Numbered from the stretch's first letter, positions 1 to 10,916 are shown. The stretch: DNA of 64,000 bases from Closterium sp. NIES-65 (GCA_948144175.1 CANXME010002011.1:248001-312000); one strand, 5' to 3'. The notes: generated from the letters alone by a model not told the origin. Made by a program: numbers and translations.

Positions 1-3000
1 TCGAGCCTCTACACCCTGACCACTGAGTCTCCTCCTGTCCCCGCGTCCGGTCAGGTAGCAGCGTCGGGTCAGGTGTTTGCTGCTGCGTCCAGGTCTGGTC
101 CTAAGTCTGCCCCCTGTTCGTGTCGCCTCCTGTCTCACGACACTCTCCTGTGGCACCACCGTCTAGGCCACCCCTCCTTGCCTCGTCTTCGGGGCATGGC
201 TTCCCGTGTCCTTGTCTCTGGTCTTCCCCTGTCTCTCCCTCCCCTTCCTTCGGGACCAGGACCTTCCTGTGTCCCCTGTGTCGAGGGGCGCCTCAGGGCT
301 GCTCCTCACTCCTCCCAGTTTCCCCCGACAGAGGCTCCTCTGCAGACGCTTCACATGGACATGTGGGGCCCGGCCCCCGTCCGTGGGCAGGGTCACGAGC
401 GCTACTTCCTGTTGGTGGTTGACGACTACTCGCGTTACACCTCAGTCTTCCCCTTGCGCAGCAAGGGTGCTGTCACTGAGGTGCTGATCGCCTGGATCCG
501 CGAGGCTCGTCTCCAGCTCAGGAGGAGCTTCGGCTCGGACTTTCCTGTTCTGCGTCTGCACTCTGACCGAGGTGGGGAGTTCTCCTCTCGCCTTCTGCGA
601 GACTACTGTCGTGCACAGGGGATCCGCCAGACCTTTACGCTTCCGGACTCTCCACAGCAAAATGGGATTGCTGAGCGCCGCATTGGCATGGTCATGGATG
701 TCACTCGTACGTCCATGATGCATGCGGCTGCCCCCCATTTTCTGTGGCCGTTTGCGGTTCGGTACGCGGCGCATCAGCTCAACCTTCACCCCAGGGTCTC
801 TCGGCCCGCGATGTCCCCAGTGTTACTGTGGACGGGGAAGGTCGGCGATGCGTCTGCATTCCGTGTCTTGGGATCTCGGACGTTTGTCCGCGACTTGTCT
901 GCGGACAAGCTGTCCCCTCGTGCTGCTCCCTGTGTCTTCCTTGGCTTCCCCCCTGACGCTCCAGGGTGGCAGTTCTACCACCCCTCCTCTCGTCGTGTTC
1001 TGTCCTCCCAGGACGTCACGTTCGACGAGTCAGTCCCCTTCTACCGCCTCTTCCCCTACCGTACTCCTTCCCTCCCCCCCCCACCGGACTTCCTGGTACC
1101 AGTTCCCCCCCCGGTAGACCCCCTCCCCCCTCAGGTTCCTGCCCCTTCAGGTGTGTCCCAGGTAGACACAGTCGAGCAAGTCGAGGTTGCTGCTGAGTCT
1201 GGTCCTGCTGTGGGTGCTGAGCCTGGGGGTGCTGCTGCTGGGGGTGCTGAGCCTGGGGGTGCGAGGCCGGGGGGTGCTGAGTCTGGGGGTGCTGGGCCTG
1301 GAGGTCCGGAGCCTGCGCCTGCTGGACCTAGGGGCTCTCCGGTTCTTCCGTCTCGGCGGGAGCCGCTCTCTCCACAGGAGCTGCGCGAGTGGTTTGCTCG
1401 CCGCTGGAGGCGTGCTGCTGGAGCTGGAGCTTCTTCGCCTGCTGAGGGTGCTGGTGTTGTCGGTCCCGGAGCTGCTAGGCCTGCAGGTCCTACTGGAGCT
1501 GGAGCTACTGAGCCTGGGGGTGCTGAGTCTGGAGCTGCTGAGCCTGGAGGTGCTGCGTCTGGAGCTGCTGAGCCTGGGGGTGCTACGTCTGGAGCTGCTG
1601 TGCCTGGGGGTGCTGAGTCTGGAGCTGCTGAGCCTGGGGTTTCTCCTTCTGCTGCGTCTCGCCGAGAGCCCCTCTCTCCACAGGAGCTGCGCGAGTGGTT
1701 TGCTCGCCGTTGGAGGCGTGCTGCTGGAGCTGGAGCTTCGTCGACCGTCGAGGGTGCTGGTGCTGCCGGTCCCGGAGCTGCTGGGCCTGCGGGTCCTACT
1801 GGAGCTGGAGCTGCTAAGGGTGTTGGTGCTGAGACTACTGCTGTCTCTCCTGGCGGTGGTTCTACTGCTGGTGCTGCTGGAGGTCCTGCCGCTGGAGGTG
1901 TTGGTGGCGCTGGTGCTGTCGCTGAGGGTGCTGGTGCTGTCCCTGCTGAGTCTGGAGCTGCCGCGCGGCCTCGGCCGTACTTCGTTCCGCTCCTACAGCA
2001 GGTTCTTGGTCTTTCTCCTTCGGTAGAGTGTCCACAGCCTGTCCAGTCGCAGTCACTGTTGGAGCCTTCCTCTCCTCTGCCTACTCCCTCCCCTTACACT
2101 GGTCCTACTGGAGGTCTTGCTGAGCGTTGTGAGCCTGCGTCTCGTCCCACGTCGCCGGTTCGTGCTGCTCGCGCTAGTGGTCGCGGTTCGCGTCAGCGTC
2201 CTCCTCCTGTCCCTGGCACGCACCGGATGTCTCTGCGTCCGTCCACTGCTCCTCTGCGTGCCCCTTTGCCTTCTCCTCCTGAGTCCTCTCTTCCTGCGCT
2301 TGCCGACCCTGAGTCGGACTCTCGTCGTGCTGCCAGTCCTACTGTCACGCGTCTCCTTGCTACTGTCGTCACTGACCCCTCTTTTGAGTCCACTGCTGCG
2401 TCTGCTCTTGTCGCTGAGCTCGTCGACTTTGCTGCTCGCTGCCGTCTAGACTACGCTGCTAGTCTTGTTGCTGAGTCTGCGTCTGTCTGTCCTCCGTCCG
2501 TCGAGGGTGAGTGTGCTCTTGGCACGGACGTCCTAGAGGACAGGCAGGAGGAGTTACAGTGTCTGGCTGCTGCTTCACCTCATCTCGCGTCTGTACTGCT
2601 TGCTCCTGAGGGAGACCCGGATGCACTAGACATCCCGACTCCGCGCTCTTACGCGGAGGCCGTAGAGGGTCCCTACTCCTCTCAGTGGCAGGCAGCTATG
2701 GATGCAGAGATGGCTTCCTGGAAGTCCACAGGCACCTATGTTGACGCAGTTCCCCCTCCTGGGGCGAACATCGTCAGTGGCATGTGGATCTTCAGGGTGA
2801 AGCGGCCGCCGGGCTCTCCACCTGTCTTCAAGGCGCGGTACGTTGCTCGTGGCTTCAGTCAGCGGCAGGGAGTTGACTACTTTCAGACCTTCTCTCCCAC
2901 CCAGAAGATGACCACTCTTCGGGTGCTGCTGCACATAGTCGCTCAGCGCGACTACGAGCTTCACTCTCTCGACTTCAGCACTGCGTTCTTGCAGGGTAGC

Positions 3001-4212
3001 CTGCACGAGGAGATCTGGCTGCGCCGTCCGCCTGGCTTCACTGGGACTTTCCCTCCTGGCACCCAGTGGAGCCTCCGACGGCCAGTCTACGGTCTCCGCC
3101 AGGCACCGCGTGAGTGGCACGACACACTGAGGACTACGCTTGCGGCTCTTGGGTTTGCTCCCTCTACTGCTGACCCGTCGCTGTTTCTGCGCACCGACAC
3201 TTCACTGCCGCCGTTCTACATCCTCGTGTACGTCGACGACTTGGTCTTTGCCACAGCGGACACTGCTGGACTCGCCTACGTGAAGTCCGAGCTGCTGAAG
3301 AGACACACGTGTACAGACCTGGGTGAACTGCGCAGCTACCTTGGCTTGCAGATCACTCGGGACAGAGCACGCCGCACCATTACCTTGACGCAGTCACACA
3401 TGGTGCAGCAGGTCCTTCAGCGCTTCGGCTTCACGTACTCCTCGCCTCAGGCCACTCCTCTGCCTACTCGCCACTCACTCTCAGCTCTGCCTTCGGATGA
3501 GTCCGTAGAGTCGAGTGGTCCGTATGCAGAGCTTGTTGGCTGCCTCATGTACCTGATGACCTGCACACGACCTGACCTTGCATACCCTCTGAGCATTCTT
3601 GCACGCTATGTTGCTCCTGGGAGACACCGACCAGAGCACATGGCAGCAGCGAAGAGGGTATTGCGCTACCTGTGCAGTACGTCGGGCATGGGGCTAGTGC
3701 TTGGAGGGCGGAGTCCAGTGGTCCTTACAGGCCACGCGGACGCTTCTTGGGCTGACGACCAGGCTACGCAGCGGTCGTCACAGGGTTACACCTTCAGCCT
3801 TGGTTCCGGCTCTGTCTCGTGGCGGTCTACTCGCTCGTCTTCAGTTCTCAGCTCGAGTTGTGAGGCTGAGATCTACGCCGGGGCCATGGCTGCACAGGAG
3901 CTTTGCTGGCTCACCTACCTGCTGAATGACCTTGGAGAGCCGCCTCGTTCTCCTCCAGTGCTGTACGTAGACAACAAGGCCATGCTGGCCTTGTGTCGAG
4001 AGCAGCGCTTGGAGCACAGAACGAAGCACATTGCTCTCCGCTACTTCCTTGCTCGTGAGCTGCAGCAGCGTGGTCAGTTGCGACTTGCGTACGTGGCCTC
4101 TGAGGCCAACACTGCTGATGTGTTCACCAAGGCACTCGCGCCTTGTGACCATCAGCGCTTTTGCACCCAGCTGGGTCTTGTGCCTGTCTTGCCTCACTTG
4201 CTCTCCTCTTGA
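1..4212 (+). CDS. Copia pol polyprotein, 5'-partial (integrase, RT, RNase H)
   Basis: The frame is open from base 1 and ends at TGA 4210-4212, so the true start is upstream. In order it shows the GAG-pre-integrase zinc motif (WHHRLGHPS with a later CVPC), the integrase core (HMDMWGP, then HSDRGGEF, then QQNGIAERR, giving the D,D,E triad), a long Gly/Ala/Pro/Glu repeat linker (about 1190-1950), Copia RT (FKARYVARGF, the FSPT region, LDFSTAFLQG, VYGLRQAPREW, YVDDLVFA) and RNase H (HADASWADD, SCEAEIY, YVDNKA, HIALRYF, ANTADVFTKAL). No internal stop is present over 4.2 kb, so this copy may be recent. It shares sequence with the decayed copies at 17248 and 56795. Confidence 0.93.
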   Translation, partial: SSLYTLTTESPPVPASGQVAASGQVFAAASRSGPKSAPCSCRLLSHDTLLWHHRLGHPSLPRLRGMASRVLVSGLPLSLPPLPSGPGPSCVPCVEGRLRAAPHSSQFPPTEAPLQTLHMDMWGPAPVRGQGHERYFLLVVDDYSRYTSVFPLRSKGAVTEVLIAWIREARLQLRRSFGSDFPVLRLHSDRGGEFSSRLLRDYCRAQGIRQTFTLPDSPQQNGIAERRIGMVMDVTRTSMMHAAAPHFLWPFAVRYAAHQLNLHPRVSRPAMSPVLLWTGKVGDASAFRVLGSRTFVRDLSADKLSPRAAPCVFLGFPPDAPGWQFYHPSSRRVLSSQDVTFDESVPFYRLFPYRTPSLPPPPDFLVPVPPPVDPLPPQVPAPSGVSQVDTVEQVEVAAESGPAVGAEPGGAAAGGAEPGGARPGGAESGGAGPGGPEPAPAGPRGSPVLPSRREPLSPQELREWFARRWRRAAGAGASSPAEGAGVVGPGAARPAGPTGAGATEPGGAESGAAEPGGAASGAAEPGGATSGAAVPGGAESGAAEPGVSPSAASRREPLSPQELREWFARRWRRAAGAGASSTVEGAGAAGPGAAGPAGPTGAGAAKGVGAETTAVSPGGGSTAGAAGGPAAGGVGGAGAVAEGAGAVPAESGAAARPRPYFVPLLQQVLGLSPSVECPQPVQSQSLLEPSSPLPTPSPYTGPTGGLAERCEPASRPTSPVRAARASGRGSRQRPPPVPGTHRMSLRPSTAPLRAPLPSPPESSLPALADPESDSRRAASPTVTRLLATVVTDPSFESTAASALVAELVDFAARCRLDYAASLVAESASVCPPSVEGECALGTDVLEDRQEELQCLAAASPHLASVLLAPEGDPDALDIPTPRSYAEAVEGPYSSQWQAAMDAEMASWKSTGTYVDAVPPPGANIVSGMWIFRVKRPPGSPPVFKARYVARGFSQRQGVDYFQTFSPTQKMTTLRVLLHIVAQRDYELHSLDFSTAFLQGSLHEEIWLRRPPGFTGTFPPGTQWSLRRPVYGLRQAPREWHDTLRTTLAALGFAPSTADPSLFLRTDTSLPPFYILVYVDDLVFATADTAGLAYVKSELLKRHTCTDLGELRSYLGLQITRDRARRTITLTQSHMVQQVLQRFGFTYSSPQATPLPTRHSLSALPSDESVESSGPYAELVGCLMYLMTCTRPDLAYPLSILARYVAPGRHRPEHMAAAKRVLRYLCSTSGMGLVLGGRSPVVLTGHADASWADDQATQRSSQGYTFSLGSGSVSWRSTRSSSVLSSSCEAEIYAGAMAAQELCWLTYLLNDLGEPPRSPPVLYVDNKAMLALCREQRLEHRTKHIALRYFLARELQQRGQLRLAYVASEANTADVFTKALAPCDHQRFCTQLGLVPVLPHLLSS
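1190..1950 (+). repeat. In-frame minisatellite in the integrase-RT linker
   Basis: Degenerate 15-30-bp units (GGTGCTGAGCCTGGGG type) encode runs of Gly-Ala-Glu-Pro-Gly-Gly. A 60-bp block encoding SPQELREWFARRWRRAAGAG occurs twice inside it (about 1366 and 1671). The copy at 17248 has an equivalent but differently sized tract at 21470-22050, so the linker expands and contracts without breaking frame. Confidence 0.85.
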
Positions 4213-4411
4213 CTTCACTTGTACTGTGACATATATATATACCTGCTCTTGTTTGTCTAGTTTTATATATATGTCTGTACTCCTGCATGTGAACTGGCCT
4301 CTGGCCCTGCTCTTGTGCTCGGACTGTGTGGTGACTTTGTGATCCACCCTGAGCTTGCTTTGCTTTGCTTTGCTTGACTGGTCTTGTGACCCCTTGTTCT
4401 CCCCCACTTTG

Positions 4412-4423
4412 CCTATGGGGGTG
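4412..4423 (+). other. Polypurine tract of Copia copy 1
   Basis: The sequence CCTATGGGGGTG lies directly before the LTR start TGTCAG. The same bases precede the LTR of the third family A copy on the minus strand (56914-56926), as expected for a plus-strand primer tract. Confidence 0.7.
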
Positions 4424-4555
4424 TGTCAGAGTATTATAACTGATGCATGTTTGTAGGCTATAGTGGGGTAGCACATATGGGGTACAGCTTTCTAGGGTTG
4501 TATTTGTACCCAACTCTGACTTAGTCATTTCATTCCTGTTCTCTTATCTTTCACA
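4424..4555 (+). repeat. 3' LTR, Copia family A (132 bp)
   Basis: It starts TGTCAGAG and ends TTTCACA. It contains the family core GGCTATAGTGGGGTAGC and GGGGTACA, shared with the LTRs at 17248-17382, 24648-24775 and 56795-56913. It is very short for a Copia LTR. Confidence 0.85.
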
Positions 4556-5551
4556 GCGAAACCCTCCGTCTTTTTTTGGTGTGAACAGGATCGGTGCGTC
4601 GAACGGTGACAAGCTCAGTCGGATAAACTGCTTCTCTAACAAATAGTCTAACTGCTTCCTCAGTTCGTCGAGCTCAGGCTGTGTCAGCCTGAACTGGCGC
4701 TTTACAGTTGGCGGTGCCCCCGGTTCTAACTCGATCCTATGGTCATGCGCCCGCTGAGGTGGTAGCCTTTGCGGTAAGTCGTCTGGAAAAATCCCCGGGT
4801 ACCGTTTCAAAAGTTCCTGAAGTTCGGGCGCTACTGCTGCCAACAGTTTCTGAAAATCGCTCGGCTGCTCCTCTTCTTCCACTAATGCTATATCCACTGC
4901 GTACACGTCAGCTCCAGCGGCGACAACCCGTTTCATCGTGATGGCGTTGACGTGGACCGTTGAAGACTCGGGTGATCGCCAGCGAGGTAGTTCGACCCAG
5001 TTACCACTACTTCGCACGGTGCAGCTACCCGTCATCCAGTCAATTCGCGGGTTATACCGTCGCAGCCAATCACGCCCGAATAAAATATCGTGCCCATCCA
5101 GTGTCGTTGCGAGCATTTCCTGTGTAAACCCGAAGTTCCCTCCGCAGCGGACTTTTACTCGCTCCACCTTTTCCTGTATGGCCAGTGGCGTGCTGTCGAC
5201 TAAGCGTGCGTCTATCTCAGGTAGGCAACGATTAAGTGTTAACTGTAGTTTTCGTGCGGTTGCGGTATTAACTAAACTGTGACTCGCTCCTCCATCAATA
5301 AAAATCTTCACTGCTGCTCCCTGTATTTTCCCGTGGATCAGTACTGGGCAATCCGTCGCTGTACCCTCCTTATTCATCCGAGCCCGATCGATGGCGTGAA
5401 TCGGTACTGTGACTCGGTGAGGGTCGGTGCGGTTGGGCGAGCAGGCAGTCTCGTCAGTAGTTGGCCCAACTTCTACTGACTGCTGGCGTTTCCCTGCCTT
5501 GGAGACTCCCTCCCCTGCTCTGCTCCCCGGCGCCTCAGCTCCTCTGGGCAT
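4556..5551 (-). pseudogene. Gypsy protease and N-terminal reverse transcriptase, interrupted
   Basis: The retroviral-type aspartic protease motif FIDGGASHSLVN and its later partner DILFGRDWL are followed by a linker and the RT start (VKRQFRLTQPELDELRKQL, LSPFDAPILFTPKKDGGFR). The frame differs by one from gag, so expression would need a frameshift, or one arose by decay. The RT fingers are present, but the catalytic YxDD region is beyond the Copia insertion, so the product is broken here. Confidence 0.9.
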
Positions 5552-6651
5552 TCGCTCTTGCGATGGCCCGGCCTATTGCAAGCAAAGCAGCGCCCCTTAA
5601 ACGGTGCGGCAGCTGCATTCGTTGCAACGGCGTGTACAGTGGCGTGCTCGGTCGGTCCCCGAGGGCGATGTCCGTAGTAGGACCCCGGTCTCGGTCGGCG
5701 TAGAATGTCAATTTTCTCGGCGAGCGCGAGAATCTCGTTGAAGTTGGAGAGTCCGCGCAGCATGATTTCGTGCGAGATATCCGGCTTCAGCCCTCCGACG
5801 TAACGGTCCACCCGCTCCGCTTCGTGCATGTAGCCGACCTGCTCGCAAAGTGCGAGAAAACCGCTCGTATAATCTTGAACCGACCCGAGCTGCCGCCAAG
5901 TGCGCAGTCTCTAACGCGCCGAAATGGAAGCCGCAATCGGCTCGAAGCGCGCCCGAAGCCCTGCGCACCACGCATCCCACGTGCTGTATTGGGCGGTCTC
6001 GCAGAACGAACTCCAGGTGACAGCTGGACCCGTGGGCCCTTCCTCGTGCGACGGTGGCTCGTAGGCGCGTGGTGACGTCACGATGACTCGCCACCAGTCC
6101 ATGGCGGGGCCCCTTAGCAGTGAAATTGCATACCGAATCTTCGCGGCGTCCGACTCGACGTAGTTCGCGTCGAAGAAGACGTTCATCGTGAAGACCCACG
6201 ATTGAACCGTCGGACCTCCACGTTGGCTTGGGTCGAAGCAGGGCGGGCGTTGTGGCTTGAGCGGCATTGGTGCCATAATGGCCTGTTCGCCACTTGTCGC
6301 CGCGAATTCCACATGCCGACGGGCTTCACGGGGCTCCCGCGGGCTTGGTACGACCCTGCTTCCTCCCATGCCAGGCATCGGCTGGGCGGCGCCATCACTG
6401 GCTGCGCCTGAGCGTTGTCCCATGCTCTCGTGTTGCGTTGGTGTGCCGGACGAAATGATGATCGACTCGTCCGATTGTGCAGATGCATTTGTCAGTGCGT
6501 GTGATGTCGCTGGAATGTTCACCGTGGATTGTTGACGGGCGGAGTCACGTTCCGCCGTGAGCGTCACGATTTCGAGCGCCGAGTCTTCAAGTTGGCGCAC
6601 GAGACGATCAAGCTGCTCCTGCGTCAATGTGGCGAGCGTGAAATCGGCCAT
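5473..6651 (-). pseudogene. Gypsy gag with zinc knuckle, one nonsense codon
   Basis: The ATG at 6651 (MADFTLATLTQ) opens a coiled-coil-like N-terminus, then a capsid-like segment (WVFTMNVFFDANY, RYAISLLRGPAMDWWR). TAG at 5911-5913 interrupts it; the frame continues with RLRTWRQLGSVQDYTSGFL, typical gag sequence, to a CCHC zinc knuckle CFACNRPGHRKSEC. It ends at 5473 and overlaps the pol frame. The single stop suggests modest age. Confidence 0.85.
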
Positions 6652-6819
6652 GGCGGGGGTGTTGGGCGAGCTCAGCGAGAGCCTCGGTCGTAGCCGTGCG
6701 TGCTTACGAGAGAGCACTACGAGCGGCGGTGCTGTATCGCTGAGAGACGTCTACCCCACCCAAAAAATTGAGATAGTGGGGAAGCGAAAATGTGGGTGCG
6801 GTCCGAGAGGAGATCGTAG

Positions 6820-6831
6820 GCTCTGATACCA
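6820..6831 (-). other. Primer binding site (tRNA-iMet) of Gypsy element
   Basis: The minus strand reads TGGTATCAGAGC, the classic plant initiator-tRNA-Met primer site, two bases inside the LTR end. Confidence 0.92.
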
Positions 6832-6833
6832 AG

Positions 6834-7175
6834 TGTTACGAGTGCAATTGAGTAAATGAACGAGAATTGCACTATCGAAGCAAGAATCCAATGAGCGAAG
6901 GCATGAGCGAAGAATATATAGCGAAACTACAGTGGTAACGATAATGGACTGTGGTTGTCGCGTGACGGGCCTGGGACTGAGGTTTGGGAAAGTGTCGAAG
7001 CGGAGGCCCGGAGTGCGGGTTACCAGCCGAGCCGTGAGGTTGGGGTGCGATGTGCGAAATTGGCGGGCTGATTGTCGATGCGAGGGGCGCGAGTGGTAAC
7101 GGTGCTGACTGTGGTGCTATAGTGATGTACGCGTTGAGCAGGGATGCGAAGTAAGGATAAGTGATTTTCCTTAGA
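6834..7175 (-). repeat. 5' LTR of Gypsy element (342 bp)
   Basis: The minus-strand end is CGTAACA. The start reads TCTAAGGAAAAT where the solo copy at 12728 reads TGTAAGGAAAAT, so the terminal TG has mutated. Both copies are 342 bp. A TATATATTC box lies in the body (minus strand, about 6915). Confidence 0.88.
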
Positions 7176-8600
7176 ATGACCCATTTTAACACCAATTCAT
7201 GAACCATCTGACAACCGTCCCTCCCCCTCACGCGAGATTCGAAGAAATCTCTTCCTCTTGTCCTACATTCAAACCGCCGGCAAGTCATCATAACATGCTG
7301 AACATTTCAGCACCCTGGCCTGCCTTTCTAGCTTTGGGGATACGCTTGGTAATGCATGAAAGTGGTTCGGAATAGCGGGACGACCTTCTCAGTATTTTTA
7401 ACGTTCACAAAACCTCAATACCGTGTGATAACCTCATAAACTTGCTTTCTTGTCCAGACTCCAGGAATTAATGCCACGTCATTGTAGCCTGTGTTCCTGC
7501 TGTCACCGCCTGTAACAACCGTCAAGTCGTCAGTCTAAGGACGACCGAAAGGTAACTGCCAGCTCGCCGATAGCCGGGAAAGCCGAGGCTGGACGGCTGT
7601 GGTCTCAGGTACATGTCCAGCCTCACTTTCTTCCCCCGGCGCCAGCTGGTTTGAATTTGACTGTAGCTTCGCGCCGCGCTTTGATGATGATGGGCTGAGC
7701 TGAGCCTGCTCTCCCAATTTGTGTACTCCAAATGCGGCTCGTCTTGACGGGCGAATCGCGATCGGTTTCGTACAATCCTCCCTTTCCTTCTCAATGTTGG
7801 CATTCCCATTTCGTACGTCATGAGACTTCCGTGGGCAACTAGTGCTGTTCTTTTTCGGTAGAGGTGTGACATGCCCAAACCGCACACCATTGGCCACTCA
7901 TCAAAACACAAGCCCGGCCGCAAAAAACACGTGAGCAGAGCGTGATTGTCCATCCTCTTGCAGTAAATCCGTAGCGTGTACTGTATCACTGTTAGGTTTG
8001 TATCAGGTACGGTCGTCACGGCTATACCTACCGTACGGTGGTATAGTACTCGAAAAAACTGTCAGCACAACCAACTCACCTGATCGCCGGCGCCTGCAAT
8101 ATCTTCTTTCTCAAGAAACCTCAGCTTTACTCATTCCGGCAGGCCTGGATCTTGCGACCAATAAGCTGGGATAGCGGTCTGACATACCCTTGGACGTTCC
8201 GTTACCATTCGCATCCCCTAATACGTACATAAACGCGAGCATGTCTCCAATCATACTATGATAGCATTGTGCTTGTCCAACGTGAAGTGACGAGCCTCCA
8301 TGAACACGCGCCGCCGGGTATCGCGAAGAGTGACGGCCTGCGTGGCTGATTCCGCTGTGGTGGCGCCGCGGCGCGAATGCATCGCGAAGGGTACTAGGAT
8401 TCGAAGAATTCGTAGGAAAGCGCGCGACTACATGAATTTCGTAACGGGTACGCCATGGCTACCCTGGGCATGAACGACGAAATTCTTATTTCTTTCAAAG
8501 ACCCCAAAGTTTGGGGTCACTGACCCGAAAAACAATGGCAAACGACCAAAACTATTTCTTTGCAAAGTCCTGAATTTATCCGTTGGTCTGTGGGATACAA
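7176..8600. other. No gene recognised
   Basis: Several open frames occur, the longest at 7522-8019 minus, but none resembles a known family. An odd-centred inverted repeat GACCCCAAA-G-TTTGGGGTC lies at 8500-8518. Upstream exons of the next gene could lie here, since a poly-T tract followed by a possible acceptor (TTACAG, about 8680) precedes its coding part; I could not define them. Confidence 0.4.
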
Positions 8601-8660
8601 ATCGTTTTTTGTTTGTTTGTTTGTTTGTTTTTTTTTTTTTGCTTTTTTTTTTTTTTTTTC
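8601..8660 (+). repeat. T-rich tract
   Basis: Units of GTTT repeated about five times run into two T homopolymers. It could serve as the polypyrimidine tract of a 3' splice site ending TTACAG just downstream. Confidence 0.7.
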
Positions 8661-8761
8661 CCTTCTTCGCTGCGCTTACAGGCCTCGTCCAATGGGCATC
8701 AACCACGTGGCATGATCGCAAAGGCTCATCAACCGCAGACCTTCAAGGTCTAGAAGTTCCA

Positions 8762-10916
8762 ATGGTCGCCCGCGAGTCGCTTTCCTGCCAGCAGCAGCAG
8801 CACCGCCGCCACCAGCAGCATCACCACCAGCACCAGCGGCAGCATCACCAGCACGAGTCGCACCGTCCCAGCGTTCCCCAAGCCATGGCTGCCGAAATTA
8901 GCGCCTGCTCATCCCTCGAGCTCCCCCAGCGCATATCGCGCACTCATCCCACAGAGGATCAGTCCGATGCCCCCTTGCCCACTCCAACCTCCGTGTCGGC
9001 CGCCCTCACAGCACCACCCGCATCCCCGATGTTCACCCAGCCACCCCTCGAATTCCCTTTGCCGGCTGTTGAGTTCTCTCTGCGTGAGCTGGCGGCCTGC
9101 ACGCGTGGCTTCGGCCCCGATGCCATGCTGGCAATGGACTGGGCGGGCGCCGTGTACCGCGGGTGCTGCCACGTGGGCAAAGGCCACGTCGTTGCGCGAC
9201 GTGGTGGAGGTCTGCAGTCAGAAGAGCCGGCGAAGGAAGCTCCACGTGGTTCCCCCGATGCGTCGCAGGCTGTGACAGAACGCGGTGCGTCTCCAGCCGA
9301 CCTGTGTTGCTGTGCCACGTGTCAAGAGCTCACAGCCACCAAGTGCGTGAATCTAAGAGGCGGCTGCGCGAGGGTGAAGCGCTGGCGGTACCTGCCTTCC
9401 TCGTTGCCTCCCCCACCATCCACGTCAGCAGCTGCCGACGCAACAGGCAGCGGAAGCACGAGCAACGAGCAGGGACCGACAGCGCTAGATAGCATGCCGT
9501 CTCATACGCCTGAGGAGGCACAGAGCTCTGGAGACGTGGATTCTTCAGTCTCTGCAGGGAGGGAGATGATGGGGCGTCTGGCAGAAGCAGCAGCGTTGCA
9601 CACGAACTTGCTGCCGATTGTGGGATTCAGCTGCTTGGAAGAGCTGCTGCTGGTCTTCCGCTCCAACCCCTCTGCCCGCTCCCTCGAATACGCCCTCGCA
9701 AGAGGTAGAATCTTCCGTCTTATATTTTTTCCCAATTGTGTTTCGTTTTGTTTCCTTTTTGTTACGAGCTTTCGTCTTGCGGAGTTCAATCATGGAATAG
9801 CAACGTGACGGAATTATTCGTTTTTACCCATCAGCCATACTAAACTGTTCCTCCCTTTCCTCCCCTCCCCTCTCTCTTCCATTCGCAGATGCAATGCTGT
9901 GTGGAGCGGGGTCCCCCTCTGCTCTCTCCTCCTGGTCCGCTCGTCTCTCCATCGCTCGTCAGATGGCAGGAGGGCTAGCTCACCTCCATTCCCACAGCTT
10001 TCTGCACGCATCCCTCCGTCCCGCCAACGTGCTTCTGCATGCTGTTGGATCAACGCAGCGTTGCAGCTCCCAGCTGCCGAGCCATCTTTCGGACCATGAG
10101 AAGCGGTGGTGGCGCCACCTGCTTCGACGAAAGGCTCGGGCCGAAACTGCTGCGCAGGTCCGGGTGCAGCTCGCGGATTACGGCATGCCCTGCCAGGCTC
10201 GGGACGGGCAAGGTTTGGAAGGGAAGAGCCTTGGGTGTGTCGTGTTCGGTGATGCCAAATACCTGGATCCTGCATTCATGGGATCAGGCCGGTACGGTAC
10301 TACTAGTGACGTTTACGCACTCGGCGTCATAATGAATGAGCTTATATTGAGACCAGGATCATCCGGGAAAAAATCCGGCCAGCCAATCACAAGGCTCACT
10401 CGGAACTCATCAGCAAGAGCTTCAGATAGCTCGTCTGAAACAGCAGCCACTACTGCTGCCGCTGTCGCTACTGCCGCTGCTGCCAGGGCCTTTCCAGTGT
10501 CTCGGTCTTTTCCCGGACCACATGCATCTCCAGCCGAACCACAGCATGACACTGTAACGCAAGCAGATTCGGCAGCACCAGCAGGGGCACCACCAGCAGA
10601 GACAACAGCAGCAGCAGGCGCAGGTGGGGAGTCAAGCAGCACACGTGCCCAGCAAACCCCATCCCCTGCAGATACCTCATCCATTCCAGACCCCTCCTTG
10701 AGTCATCTCGCAGACCGGTTTGGTCCGGTGAGGTACCACCAAACGTCAGCGCTGGTGCAATGGTGTACTGAGCGCAACCCTGCCCACAGGCCGTCTTGCC
10801 TTGAAGTGGAGCAGCTTGTAAAGGGGATGGAAGGGATGAATGTGATGGGAGAGTTGAGGCGGAGGGAGATGAATGGGAGGAGGCTAAGAGGCCGGCAGTG
10901 GGCCTTGCTGAAATAG
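8762..10916 (+). CDS. Receptor-kinase-like protein with degenerate kinase domain (2 exons)
   Basis: Exons are 8762-9704 and 9889-10916; GAG|GTAGAA and TTCGCAG|AT join in phase (ALAR-DAM). ATG 8762 is the first usable start, but more 5' exons are possible. A Gln/His-rich N-terminus precedes FSLRELAACTRGFGPDAML, the usual entry of plant receptor-like kinase domains. The glycine loop is eroded (AMDWAGAVYRG) and no clear VAxK lysine is seen. Exon 2 gives SARLSIARQMAGGLAHLHS, then HASLRPANVLL where active kinases have HRDLKxxNVLL (catalytic Asp absent), LADYGMP for DFG, KYLDPAFM and SDVYALGVIMNELI, and the C-lobe CTERNPAHRPSCLEVEQL. An Ala/Ser-rich insert (10390-10680) splits the C-lobe. I see no signal peptide or transmembrane segment. 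Likely a cytoplasmic pseudokinase; partner unknown. Confidence 0.75.

Larger units (their letters stand above)
1..4555 (+). mobile_element. Ty1/Copia retrotransposon, family A, copy 1 (5' part outside window)
   Basis: The stretch holds integrase, reverse transcriptase and RNase H in Copia order, then a purine-rich tract and a 132-bp LTR (4424-4555). The 5' LTR, gag and protease lie left of the window. The DNA right after the LTR resumes inside a Gypsy reverse transcriptase frame on the opposite strand, so this copy inserted into that Gypsy element. The expected 5-bp target duplication on this side would be GCGAA (4556-4560); the partner copy is outside the window. Confidence 0.93.
4556..7175 (-). 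mobile_element. Ty3/Gypsy retrotransposon, 3'-truncated by Copia insertion
   Basis: On the minus strand the order is 5' LTR (7175-6834), primer site (6831-6820), gag with zinc knuckle, protease, and the start of reverse transcriptase. RT stops abruptly at GGFR exactly where the Copia LTR begins (4555). The rest of pol and the 3' LTR should lie left of the window if the insertion is simple. A solo LTR of the same family is at 12728-13069. Confidence 0.92.

Noticed and set aside
1187-2026. Overlapping Leu/Val-rich frame in Copia linker
   Set aside because: It is an out-of-frame shadow of the Gly/Ala/Pro repeat.
5473-5551. Programmed gag-pol frameshift signal in the Gypsy element
   Set aside because: I could not see a clear slippery heptamer plus structure; a decay frameshift is as likely.
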